From positions 3,892,575-3,956,574 of the forward strand of contig JACAUB010000001.1 in assembly GCA_013390605.1 (NCBI GenBank): a stretch of DNA of 64,000 nt, in the 5' to 3' direction. Origin of the DNA: Bacteroidota bacterium. Lineage in GTDB: Bacteria > Bacteroidota > Bacteroidia > Bacteroidales > Cfx3-03. A program made the position numbers and the translations under genes. The notes beneath the pieces were generated by a model, which ran no database searches, was not told where the DNA came from, and saw only the letters and a program-made list of their open reading frames with translations. Shown one piece after another: positions 53,686-61,486 of the stretch; position 1 is the stretch's first letter; every line of letters starts with the position of its first letter.

Positions 53686-56178
53686 TCATTGTGAATCATG
53701 ATCATTCGGAATCGTGAAATAAAAAGTTGAACCTTTTCCTTCCTCACTTTCTACCCAAATATTTCCACCATGTTTACTAACAAATTCTTTGCAAAGTAAT
53801 AAACCAAGTCCTGTACTGGGTTCACCATCAGTACCTTTTCTATTGGTCTGTTCATTGATGATAAATAGATTGTCAATCATGGATTTACTCATCCCAATAC
53901 CTGAATCTTTGATAGAAATTTCAACGCTATTATCATCGGTGTTTTTTGCTGAGATAAATATTGTTCCTTCTTTTGGCGTAAACTTCACAGCATTCGAAAC
54001 AAGGTTTCGTATTACAGTTTGAAGTATGTTACTATCAGCAAATACCGTTAACCCAAAAGGAATATTGTAAGTAATTTCGATCTCTTTGTTTCTGGCAGAT
54101 TCAAGTACCATTTCAATACTTTCATTAACATTCGGAAGAAGTTGTAAAACCTCAGGACTGTACGCTATTGATCCTTGTCTTATTCGAGACCAATGCAAAA
54201 GATTTTCGAGCAGACGGAAAAGATTAGTAGCTGAACTCCTCATGTTTACTGCAATCTTTTGTATCTCCGCCATTGTCAAATCAGGTAACTCTTCTGCCAT
54301 TATTTGCGTTAATCCCAAAAAGCTATTGAACGGACTGCGTAAATCGTGGGCAAGAATGGAAAAGAATTTGTCTTTCTCCGCCACGAGTTCGTGAAGTTCT
54401 TCATTTTTAAGTTTGATTTCTGCAGCTGCCTGTTTCAGTTCATTGATGTCGAAACAATGACCTATATATCCAACAAACTCCCCGTTAACATTATAATTGG
54501 GCGTGCCTTTATCCAATAACCATCTATATTCACCACTTACATGGCGCAACCTGTATTCCATTGCAAAAGATTCACGCCTATCAAAAGCAGTTACATATGT
54601 TTGAAGACACTGGTCGAAATCCAATGGATGAACACCTTCAGCCCAGCCATTTCCTATTTCCTGTTCCAGTGTTCGTCCGGTAAACTTAAACCATGGTTCA
54701 TTAAAATAATTGCATAATTTATCAGTACCAGCGGTCCAAATAAGCGCCAATCCTGAGTCAGCCAGATTATGATATTGCATTTCTCTTTCACGCAGTTCAA
54801 TCTCTGCAATTTTACGTTCGGTTATATCTTTGGCAATACCATAAAATCCAACGATTGTTCCTGTCTCGTCTTTAAAAGGAACACCACTTGATGTATGCCA
54901 ATGCCATGTTCCATCGGAGTGCTGTATACGATATTCAACGCCTTCTTGTCGCAAGCCTGTACTAAAAAGATTTTGAATAAATAACATGCATACTACAATA
55001 TCATCCGGATGAACAAATATCTGAAATGATTTCCCAACAACCTGACTTATTGGGTGCCCCAAAAGTGTAGTCCATGCAGGAGAAATAAAAGTTAATATTC
55101 CATCAGTATTAAGGGTATAGATAATATCATAACTATTTTCAACCAATAAACGGTAATGTTCTTCACTTTTTTTCAATGCTTCATCTGCATTTTTACGCTC
55201 GGTGATGTCTTCAAATATTGTAGCGAAAGAACCTTTGCTCGGACAGTATGCCTTAATGGAAAAATATTTTTTTAATGGGACAAAAAATGATTCGAAAATG
55301 ATTGGCTCTCCGGTCAGTGCTACCTGTTTATAGATCTCAAGATAGGGGGGATCGATCACTCCATATGCCTCCCTGCTTGTCTTACCAATCACAGATTCTC
55401 TTGAAATGCCCAGTTGCAATTCAAAGGCAGGATTGGTTTCTCTGATGATATAATCATCAGGAATGCCTTGATGATTATAGGTGAGGTCATGCAGAACCGC
55501 ACCTTCAATCATATTGTTATAAAGGTTGTGAAACTGTTCTTCACTCTTTTTCAATTTTTCTTTGCTTTCGTACAATAGCTTATTTGCTATCTCACTTTCA
55601 GCAATTTGCGTCTTTAGTGTTAGATTATTATAGGCTCTTTTGGACAATTCATTAGCGAAAACGAAGAGCATTTCAGATATTTTATTAAATCGATCGAGCG
55701 ACATGATAGGGACCTCATTAATAGCAGCAATGAACTCTTCTCTGTTTGCACCTATTTCATCTGCAAATTGTATCACTCGTTCAGAATCTATCTCGCCACT
55801 TCTGACTTGCCCAATTATCCAGTTAGCTATATATTTACCATCAACAACTATTTTTGCTCCGGCATCCAATAAACCAATACAAGTACAGGGCTTTATAACT
55901 CTACCAGCAGCATTATAATTACAAAGTTCAGAATCTGATTTACAACATCTGAAAGCTCCAATCTCAGTGGTTCGAATAATATCTTTACACAATCGACAAA
56001 AATTGCTGGGCTTTGTAATTGGCTTACCATCAGGGTGCGAAATCATAGAGGCAACTCCAAATGTTTCAGAAAAAAGGTCTTGCAAATATTGAATTTCTTC
56101 AAGATTAATAATATCAGTAAACTGAATATTGTTTGCAAAATCAGAAATGGAATTATTAATGGCTGCTTCAGTATTCAT
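53686..56178 (-). CDS. PocR- and triple-PAS histidine kinase
   Basis: 830 residues, soluble. N-terminal PocR domain (about 25-185) with a Cys set (CRLCKDI, FRCCKSDS, CNYN, CTCIGLLDAG) is a small-molecule sensor, as in the 1,2-propanediol regulator PocR. Three PAS domains follow (about 212-328, 338-455, 462-580), then HisKA with His611 in LAHDLRSPF and HATPase with DSGIGMS. No receiver is attached. 1,2-Propanediol is the anaerobic end-product of L-rhamnose and L-fucose, so the sensor fits the neighbouring sugar genes, though distance makes it speculative. Its partner regulator is not adjacent. Confidence 0.92.
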   Translation of the reverse strand: MNTEAAINNSISDFANNIQFTDIINLEEIQYLQDLFSETFGVASMISHPDGKPITKPSNFCRLCKDIIRTTEIGAFRCCKSDSELCNYNAAGRVIKPCTCIGLLDAGAKIVVDGKYIANWIIGQVRSGEIDSERVIQFADEIGANREEFIAAINEVPIMSLDRFNKISEMLFVFANELSKRAYNNLTLKTQIAESEIANKLLYESKEKLKKSEEQFHNLYNNMIEGAVLHDLTYNHQGIPDDYIIRETNPAFELQLGISRESVIGKTSREAYGVIDPPYLEIYKQVALTGEPIIFESFFVPLKKYFSIKAYCPSKGSFATIFEDITERKNADEALKKSEEHYRLLVENSYDIIYTLNTDGILTFISPAWTTLLGHPISQVVGKSFQIFVHPDDIVVCMLFIQNLFSTGLRQEGVEYRIQHSDGTWHWHTSSGVPFKDETGTIVGFYGIAKDITERKIAEIELREREMQYHNLADSGLALIWTAGTDKLCNYFNEPWFKFTGRTLEQEIGNGWAEGVHPLDFDQCLQTYVTAFDRRESFAMEYRLRHVSGEYRWLLDKGTPNYNVNGEFVGYIGHCFDINELKQAAAEIKLKNEELHELVAEKDKFFSILAHDLRSPFNSFLGLTQIMAEELPDLTMAEIQKIAVNMRSSATNLFRLLENLLHWSRIRQGSIAYSPEVLQLLPNVNESIEMVLESARNKEIEITYNIPFGLTVFADSNILQTVIRNLVSNAVKFTPKEGTIFISAKNTDDNSVEISIKDSGIGMSKSMIDNLFIINEQTNRKGTDGEPSTGLGLLLCKEFVSKHGGNIWVESEEGKGSTFYFTIPNDHDSQ

Positions 56179-56498
56179 CTCCCTAGTTATTAAAGTGATA
56201 CTTTATTACTACATGATTTTTTAGCTTTACCTCATATTTATTGCATCAGACATTATTATTCCAATAGCTTTTTATCAGGCTAAATTGTTAAAAAAATTGG
56301 ATAGCTTAGGTCCATTCCAGATATCAATATTAGTGTTTATAGATATAATATCCAAAATATCTATTGAACTTTTTTATTATACAATAAAAATTGGAAATTT
56401 TTTAGCATAAAATAGAACAGGGACAAGCTTAAACTTGCCCCTGTTCTATTTTATGCTAAAGAGAAAAATTATGTCTTCAGTATTTACCAAGCCTATTT
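56179..56498. other. 320-base intergenic region
   Basis: Between the PocR kinase (minus) and the GH92 gene (minus). Apart from the GH92 terminator (56401-56460) the rest is AT-rich, presumably the promoter for the kinase, with no other recognisable structure. Confidence 0.5.
56401..56460 (-). terminator. Strong stem-loop after the GH92 gene
   Basis: Arms 56401-56427 and 56434-56460 pair over 27 bp with one mismatch around CTTAAA. A-rich flank at 56400 gives a T-rich tail on the minus strand. It starts 39 bases beyond the GH92 stop. Confidence 0.88.
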
Positions 56499-58904
56499 CT
56501 ATAATCCCCAATGCTTGTTGGGTTCAGGTCCTAAAACAAGTTCAAGCATTCCTCCTTTAGCAAATTCTGAATGATAGAACCAAAAAGTATTTAGCGGTTT
56601 ACCATTTAATTTAGCGGATTGAATATAGATGTTTTTTGGTCCGGCATTATGTGTAATTATAGTAAAAGTTTTGCCAGGATAATATGCCTGATCCAACTTA
56701 ATGATTACTTTGTCAAAAAGGGGCGTGGTGATCTGATAGGTTGGTCTTTGGGCAGCTCCACCCTGCTCATCGGTTAAACCTATGGCCATCAATGCTGCTA
56801 CCGACCCCATCATACCTTGATCTTCATCGCCATGATAGCCATGGGCAGGTGTGATATCGCTGAATACAGAATCGCGAACCAGTCGGGTCCACTTCTGGGT
56901 TAACCATGGAGCTCCGGCATAATTAAACATTTGTGCCATCCCTGTAGAGGGCTGATTGCCATAATCGACCCAAGCCATGGCATGGTTTCCGATTGGTGCT
57001 ACAAATCTATTCTTTTGTGCTTTCTCGAACTGACTATTCAATGCTTCGATATATTTTGTTTTACCACCAAATAGCTCAATCAGACCATTAGGATCCTGAG
57101 GAACATAATGGGTATAAATTGCCCCGGTAGCCTCACAAAAACCAATGGCCGAGAAAGTTTTTTGCTTACTAACTACTGGCTGAAATTCGGCAGTCCATGA
57201 ACCATCAAGATTCCGAGGGTGCATGTAGCGATTGACACTATCCCAGATATTCTTATAATTGAGTGCACGTTGATGAAAGAGTTTTGCGTCATCATTCTTG
57301 TTCAGCGATGCAGCCAACTCAGCTAAACACCAATCCTGATAAGCATACTCCAGTGTCATTGAAGCACCATCTTTATGCATTCCCTTGCCTTCAATGCCTT
57401 CAGGCACATATCCCCTTTCTATATAATATTTTATTCCTCCCCCTAAAGCATTCTTGCTGTGTTCATATCCGGCATGATCGCGAATACCTCCTGGAAAAGC
57501 ATTCTTACGCAATCCTTCCCAGGCTTTTTCGGCATCCCAATTGCGAATTCCTTTGTTATAAGCAGCAGCGAAGAAAGAGACCGCAGGATCACCAATCATC
57601 ACATAAGTATAGTTACCCCCGGAAGGACCACGAGGAATGAGTCCTCCATCGCGATACATATCAACCATGGTGTTACAGAATTCGTCCATTACCTTGGGAT
57701 AGGCTATAGACCATAAAAGATTGACTGACCAATGGGCGCCCCAGAGTGCATCAAAGTTGTGGTGGTTAAATAGTGGCTTTCCGCTACCATCCAATCGAAC
57801 GCTCTTAATTAAAGTTGTAGTTCCGGTATTGTCAGGATAAGCCCCATCCAGATCGCTAATAACACGACGACCTAATAAGGAATGCCACAAATCCGTATAG
57901 AAGCGAGTTTTAACTTTATTATTAGTCGTTTCAACAGTAATATTGTTAAGCCATTGGTTCCACTCGTTACGCGATTCATTTACAATACGATTGAAGTCCC
58001 AATGAGCCAATTCGCCCTTTAGATTGTTACGGGCACCTTCAACACTAGTATACGAAATAGACACTTTCATCAATAGCGGATTCTTATCTTTTGGGAACCG
58101 AACCCAGGCTCCGGCATCTTTACCAGTTATCTCATTGAAAGACCCTTCTTTAATTTTTCCTTTTATCCAACCACTAAATTGAGTAATAGGACGGTTAAAC
58201 TGTGCTACAAAATATACTGTAAAAGGTTTAGGACGACGGCTGGTCGGAGCCATCACCACATAACCTTCAACTTCAGTTGCATTATTTTTTTTCACCGAAC
58301 TAAAAGAGATACTATCCATTAATGTAGCACCTAAATCAAAATAGATACCGGGAATAGAATCGTCAGGAAAAGTATAACGATGCATTCCAACCCTCATAGT
58401 TGAGGTGAGTTCAGCTGTAGTATTGTAAGTCTGTAATTTCACTTTATGATATCCTGGATGTACCTCTTCATCAGCATGACTGAAATCAGACTGATAAGCA
58501 TTCATGCCCAGATGACCTTTTGGTAAACCGGTAAAGGGCATTACTGCCACACCATATAACTGCCAGCCATGAATATGACTAAAACATCTTATTTTGTTAT
58601 CATTATATAAATAGCCATTCTCCCAGTCGCCACCAGTGCGTGTATCGGGACTTAGATTCACCATTCCAAACGGACGACAAGCCGAGTTAAAAAAGAACCA
58701 ACGACAGAGAGCTGTTCCACTTTGTGGCACTACCCAATCAGCAGGAGTTAACTTCTGTTTTGTAGGCCAAACCTTTTGTGGAAAAATTGACTTATCTGCA
58801 TTTACTGCTTTTTGGCTATAACCGGTTATACTAATGAAACCGATTGCAATAAGGATTATAACCTTGTAAAAATTAGGATGTATCATTCTAACCTCTTTTA
58901 TCAT
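56499..58904 (-). CDS. GH92 alpha-mannosidase, secreted
   Basis: 801 residues; start at 58904 or an internal ATG at 58886. Signal peptide ends near TGYSQ (residues 27-31). GH92 hallmarks are visible in order: HGWQLYGVAVMPFTG, a beta-sandwich N-domain, DALWGAHWSVNLLWS, RGPSGGNYTYVMIGD and HGYHGDEDQGMMG near the C-terminus. These calcium-dependent exo-alpha-mannosidases trim mannose from N-glycans or mannans with inversion. It faces a sugar porter and fructokinase-like gene across a divergent promoter, so they may be co-regulated, although their predicted substrates differ. Confidence 0.9.
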   Translation of the reverse strand: MIKEVRMIHPNFYKVIILIAIGFISITGYSQKAVNADKSIFPQKVWPTKQKLTPADWVVPQSGTALCRWFFFNSACRPFGMVNLSPDTRTGGDWENGYLYNDNKIRCFSHIHGWQLYGVAVMPFTGLPKGHLGMNAYQSDFSHADEEVHPGYHKVKLQTYNTTAELTSTMRVGMHRYTFPDDSIPGIYFDLGATLMDSISFSSVKKNNATEVEGYVVMAPTSRRPKPFTVYFVAQFNRPITQFSGWIKGKIKEGSFNEITGKDAGAWVRFPKDKNPLLMKVSISYTSVEGARNNLKGELAHWDFNRIVNESRNEWNQWLNNITVETTNNKVKTRFYTDLWHSLLGRRVISDLDGAYPDNTGTTTLIKSVRLDGSGKPLFNHHNFDALWGAHWSVNLLWSIAYPKVMDEFCNTMVDMYRDGGLIPRGPSGGNYTYVMIGDPAVSFFAAAYNKGIRNWDAEKAWEGLRKNAFPGGIRDHAGYEHSKNALGGGIKYYIERGYVPEGIEGKGMHKDGASMTLEYAYQDWCLAELAASLNKNDDAKLFHQRALNYKNIWDSVNRYMHPRNLDGSWTAEFQPVVSKQKTFSAIGFCEATGAIYTHYVPQDPNGLIELFGGKTKYIEALNSQFEKAQKNRFVAPIGNHAMAWVDYGNQPSTGMAQMFNYAGAPWLTQKWTRLVRDSVFSDITPAHGYHGDEDQGMMGSVAALMAIGLTDEQGGAAQRPTYQITTPLFDKVIIKLDQAYYPGKTFTIITHNAGPKNIYIQSAKLNGKPLNTFWFYHSEFAKGGMLELVLGPEPNKHWGL

Positions 58905-58960
58905 GATTGAAATTTGTCATTTTATGATTTGCAAAACCTTTAAGCTACTTTATTCCCATC

Positions 58961-59055
58961 CAATGATGTAACAAGGATTACAATATGTAACATCATTGAT
59001 AGAATAACGGTTATAAAATGCAAATGTATCAATTGTACAAGCATTGGTAACATCA
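58961..59055. promoter_or_regulatory. Repeated GTAACATCA-type sites in divergent promoter region
   Basis: CAATGATGT (58961-58969) and ACATCATTG (58990-58998) are inverted. GTAACATCA appears at 58987-58995 and again at 59047-59055. They surround the predicted promoters of both divergent genes and look like operator half-sites for one regulator. Confidence 0.4.
59021..59028 (-). promoter_or_regulatory. -7 promoter element for the GH92 gene
   Basis: Minus strand TACATTTG; predicted leader about 110 bases to 58904, containing the inverted repeat CAATGATGT/ACATCATTG. Confidence 0.4.
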
Positions 59056-59082
59056 GTGTATGGCTTTTTTTCAGTGACAGAA

Positions 59083-59090
59083 TAGATTTG
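59083..59090 (+). promoter_or_regulatory. -7 promoter element for the sugar porter
   Basis: TAGATTTG on the plus strand, 40 bases before the ATG at 59130. A T-rich tract at 59064-59071 is near the expected -33. Confidence 0.45.
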
Positions 59091-59129
59091 TGAAATCAAA
59101 ATAAGAAAAATATCTCAAACGAAACAATA

Positions 59130-60488
59130 ATGAACAAACACAACAAAGCATCCCTAAATGCAATTGTAATTGCCCTTGGGGGATTTTTATTTGGATTCGA
59201 TATTGCTGTTATATCCGGAACCACATCAGCCCTTGAGTCCTTATTTCAATTATCAAAATTTGAATTAGGTTTTACTGTCGCAATCGCATTAATAGGTACG
59301 ATTATTGGCACAACAATTATTGGGAAACCAAGTGACAGATTTGGTCGCCGTAAGACACTACAGGCATTGGCCCTCATCTTTACATTAGCCGCTATCGGAA
59401 GTGCTTCTTCAATAAATTGGACCATGCTTTTATTCTTCCGTTTTATCCAGGGATTAATTGTTGGAGGAATCTCAGTAGTTGTTCCTATGTATATTGCAGA
59501 AATTTCGCCTGCTAAAATACGAGGGAAACTTGTTGCCTTTAATCAGTTTAATGTTGTAACAGCGATTCTTGTTGCTTATTTATCGAACTATTTTATCGCT
59601 AAGCTGATTGCACCCGATGCATGGCGCACAATGATTGCCGTAGAGGCTATTCCAGCTTTTATTTTCTTTCTTCTGTTGTTCAAAGTTCCCGCCAGTCCTC
59701 GTTGGTTGGTAATGAAAAACAAGATCGATGATGCAACTGATGTTTTCGTTCACCTCGGATTTGAAGACCCACAAAACGAGGTGTCGCAGATTGTGGATTC
59801 GATGAATGAAGATAAAACCAAATCAAGTGCAAATCTATTTAGTAAAGAGAACGCGTTCCCCGTAATCTGTACAATTTTAATAGCCATGTTTAATCAGTTG
59901 GCGGGTATTAATGCCATTATTTATTATGCACCACGTATTTTCGAAATGACGGGTTTAACTGCAAACACAGCACTACTTCAGTCTATTGCTATTGGTGGAA
60001 CAAATCTCTTATTTACATTATTGGCTTTATTTCTGATTGATAAAGTTGGACGTAGAACATTGCTAATGGTTGGGTCGATCGGAATGATCATTTTCTTGGG
60101 ATTAATTTCCAAGGCATTTTATCAGGCCTCTTTTAATGGCTACTCGGTTATGTTCTATCTCATTGGTTTTATTGCATTTTTTGCAGTATCGCAAGGAGCT
60201 GTTTTATGGGTATTTATCTCTGAGATATTTCCAAACAAAGTTCGTTCGAAGGGACAAGCACTCGGTAGTTTTACACATTGGGTTATGGCAGCTGTAGTAA
60301 GCTGGACCTTTCCTATTGTTACAAACTCACCCGCTATTGGTGGTGGTGCCATCTTTGCTTTTTTCGCTTTTATGATGGTTCTTCATTTCATTTTTGCATG
60401 GAAAGTTATTCCTGAAACAAAAGGGAAATCACTTGAGCAAATTCAAATCGACTTGGCAGATAGAAGAAATAAAAACGACAATAAGTAA
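59130..60488 (+). CDS. Sugar porter of the major facilitator superfamily
   Basis: 452 residues, twelve predicted helices. Sugar-porter signatures are clear: GFLFGFDIAVISG-type start, GKPSDRFGRRK after helix 2, PASPRWLV after helix 6, QLAGINAIIYY, and PETKGKSLEQI at the end. It takes a hexose through the inner membrane by proton symport. It is followed after five bases by the PfkB kinase gene. This porter-fructokinase pair matches the BT1758/BT1757 pair of the B. thetaiotaomicron fructan locus, so fructose is the best guess. Confidence 0.93.
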   Translation: MNKHNKASLNAIVIALGGFLFGFDIAVISGTTSALESLFQLSKFELGFTVAIALIGTIIGTTIIGKPSDRFGRRKTLQALALIFTLAAIGSASSINWTMLLFFRFIQGLIVGGISVVVPMYIAEISPAKIRGKLVAFNQFNVVTAILVAYLSNYFIAKLIAPDAWRTMIAVEAIPAFIFFLLLFKVPASPRWLVMKNKIDDATDVFVHLGFEDPQNEVSQIVDSMNEDKTKSSANLFSKENAFPVICTILIAMFNQLAGINAIIYYAPRIFEMTGLTANTALLQSIAIGGTNLLFTLLALFLIDKVGRRTLLMVGSIGMIIFLGLISKAFYQASFNGYSVMFYLIGFIAFFAVSQGAVLWVFISEIFPNKVRSKGQALGSFTHWVMAAVVSWTFPIVTNSPAIGGGAIFAFFAFMMVLHFIFAWKVIPETKGKSLEQIQIDLADRRNKNDNK

Positions 60489-60493
60489 CAGAC

Positions 60494-61381
60494 ATGAAAA
60501 ATAACGACAACGTTTTATGTTTCGGTGAGATTTTATGGGACAACCTTCCATCAGGAGCTCGTCCGGGTGGAGCACCGATGAATGTAGCACTTCATTTAAC
60601 CAGGTTTGATATCAATGCCACAGTATCAAGTAGTATTGGAAACGACAAAAAAGGAATAGACCTGATTGCATTTCTTGAAGCATCAGGGTTAAGAACCGAC
60701 CTGATCCAGCATCATAAATCTTTACCCACCAGCGAAGTATTGGTTCATCTGGACGAACATAATAGTGCAACGTATGAGATCTGCGAACCGGTTGCCTGGG
60801 ATGAAATATCACTGAATCAGGAGCTTTATAAAGAAGTATTAGCATCAAAAGCAATTGTTTTTGGCTCGTTGGCTTCGCGTAACCCAATAACCCGGAATAC
60901 GTTGATGAAGCTTCTGGAAAACGATCTACTGAAGATTATGGATGTAAATCTTAGACCACCATACAATACTGAAGAGATTGTTAAAACCCTTCTAATGAAA
61001 TCTGATATAGTAAAGCTGAACGATGATGAATTGATAGCAATCACTGATTGGTACAACTTGTCGGGAACGCTTGAAGAGCGGATGAAATCATTGTACATTT
61101 TATTGAATTTGAAGACCCTTATCATGACCATGGGGAAAGACGGCGCATCTGTTATCCATGAAAATGAATTCTACTACCACAAAGGATTTAAAGTAGCCAC
61201 AGTTGACACAGTAGGTGCCGGAGACGCTTTTCTTGCTGGTTTTCTTGCAGCATTATTCGACAAAAAGAGTGTACCTCAGGCACTAAAAGAGGCTTGTGCT
61301 ATTGGAGCTTATGTCACTTCACAGGCGGGAGCCACACCATTGTATACGAAAGATGTTATTCAAAACGAAACTTTCTTGTAG
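60494..61381 (+). CDS. PfkB-family carbohydrate kinase, fructokinase-like
   Basis: 295 residues. N-terminal GEILWDNLPSGARPGGAPMN motif (11-30) binds sugar, and the ATP/anion-hole motif GAGDAFLAGF (241-250) contains the catalytic base Asp244. Length and GEILWD start fit bacterial fructokinases, which make fructose 6-phosphate. It lies five bases after the sugar porter and about 105 bases before the next SusC gene. An alternative substrate such as ribose or ketodeoxygluconate is less likely given context, but not excluded. Confidence 0.88.
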   Translation: MKNNDNVLCFGEILWDNLPSGARPGGAPMNVALHLTRFDINATVSSSIGNDKKGIDLIAFLEASGLRTDLIQHHKSLPTSEVLVHLDEHNSATYEICEPVAWDEISLNQELYKEVLASKAIVFGSLASRNPITRNTLMKLLENDLLKIMDVNLRPPYNTEEIVKTLLMKSDIVKLNDDELIAITDWYNLSGTLEERMKSLYILLNLKTLIMTMGKDGASVIHENEFYYHKGFKVATVDTVGAGDAFLAGFLAALFDKKSVPQALKEACAIGAYVTSQAGATPLYTKDVIQNETFL

Positions 61382-61486
61382 AAGAAAAAACCAGACCTAC
61401 ATTTTCCTCTTGCAATTTAGTGAAACTATCTTATTAACAATGTCTAAAGTAAAATTTAAACTGAATTTTAAACGAATCATTTATTT

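Noticed and set aside
57263..57640. 125-codon plus-strand frame opposite GH92
   Set aside because: Antisense to a clearly conserved GH92 region; composition is His/Cys/Pro-rich and no ribosome site is convincing.
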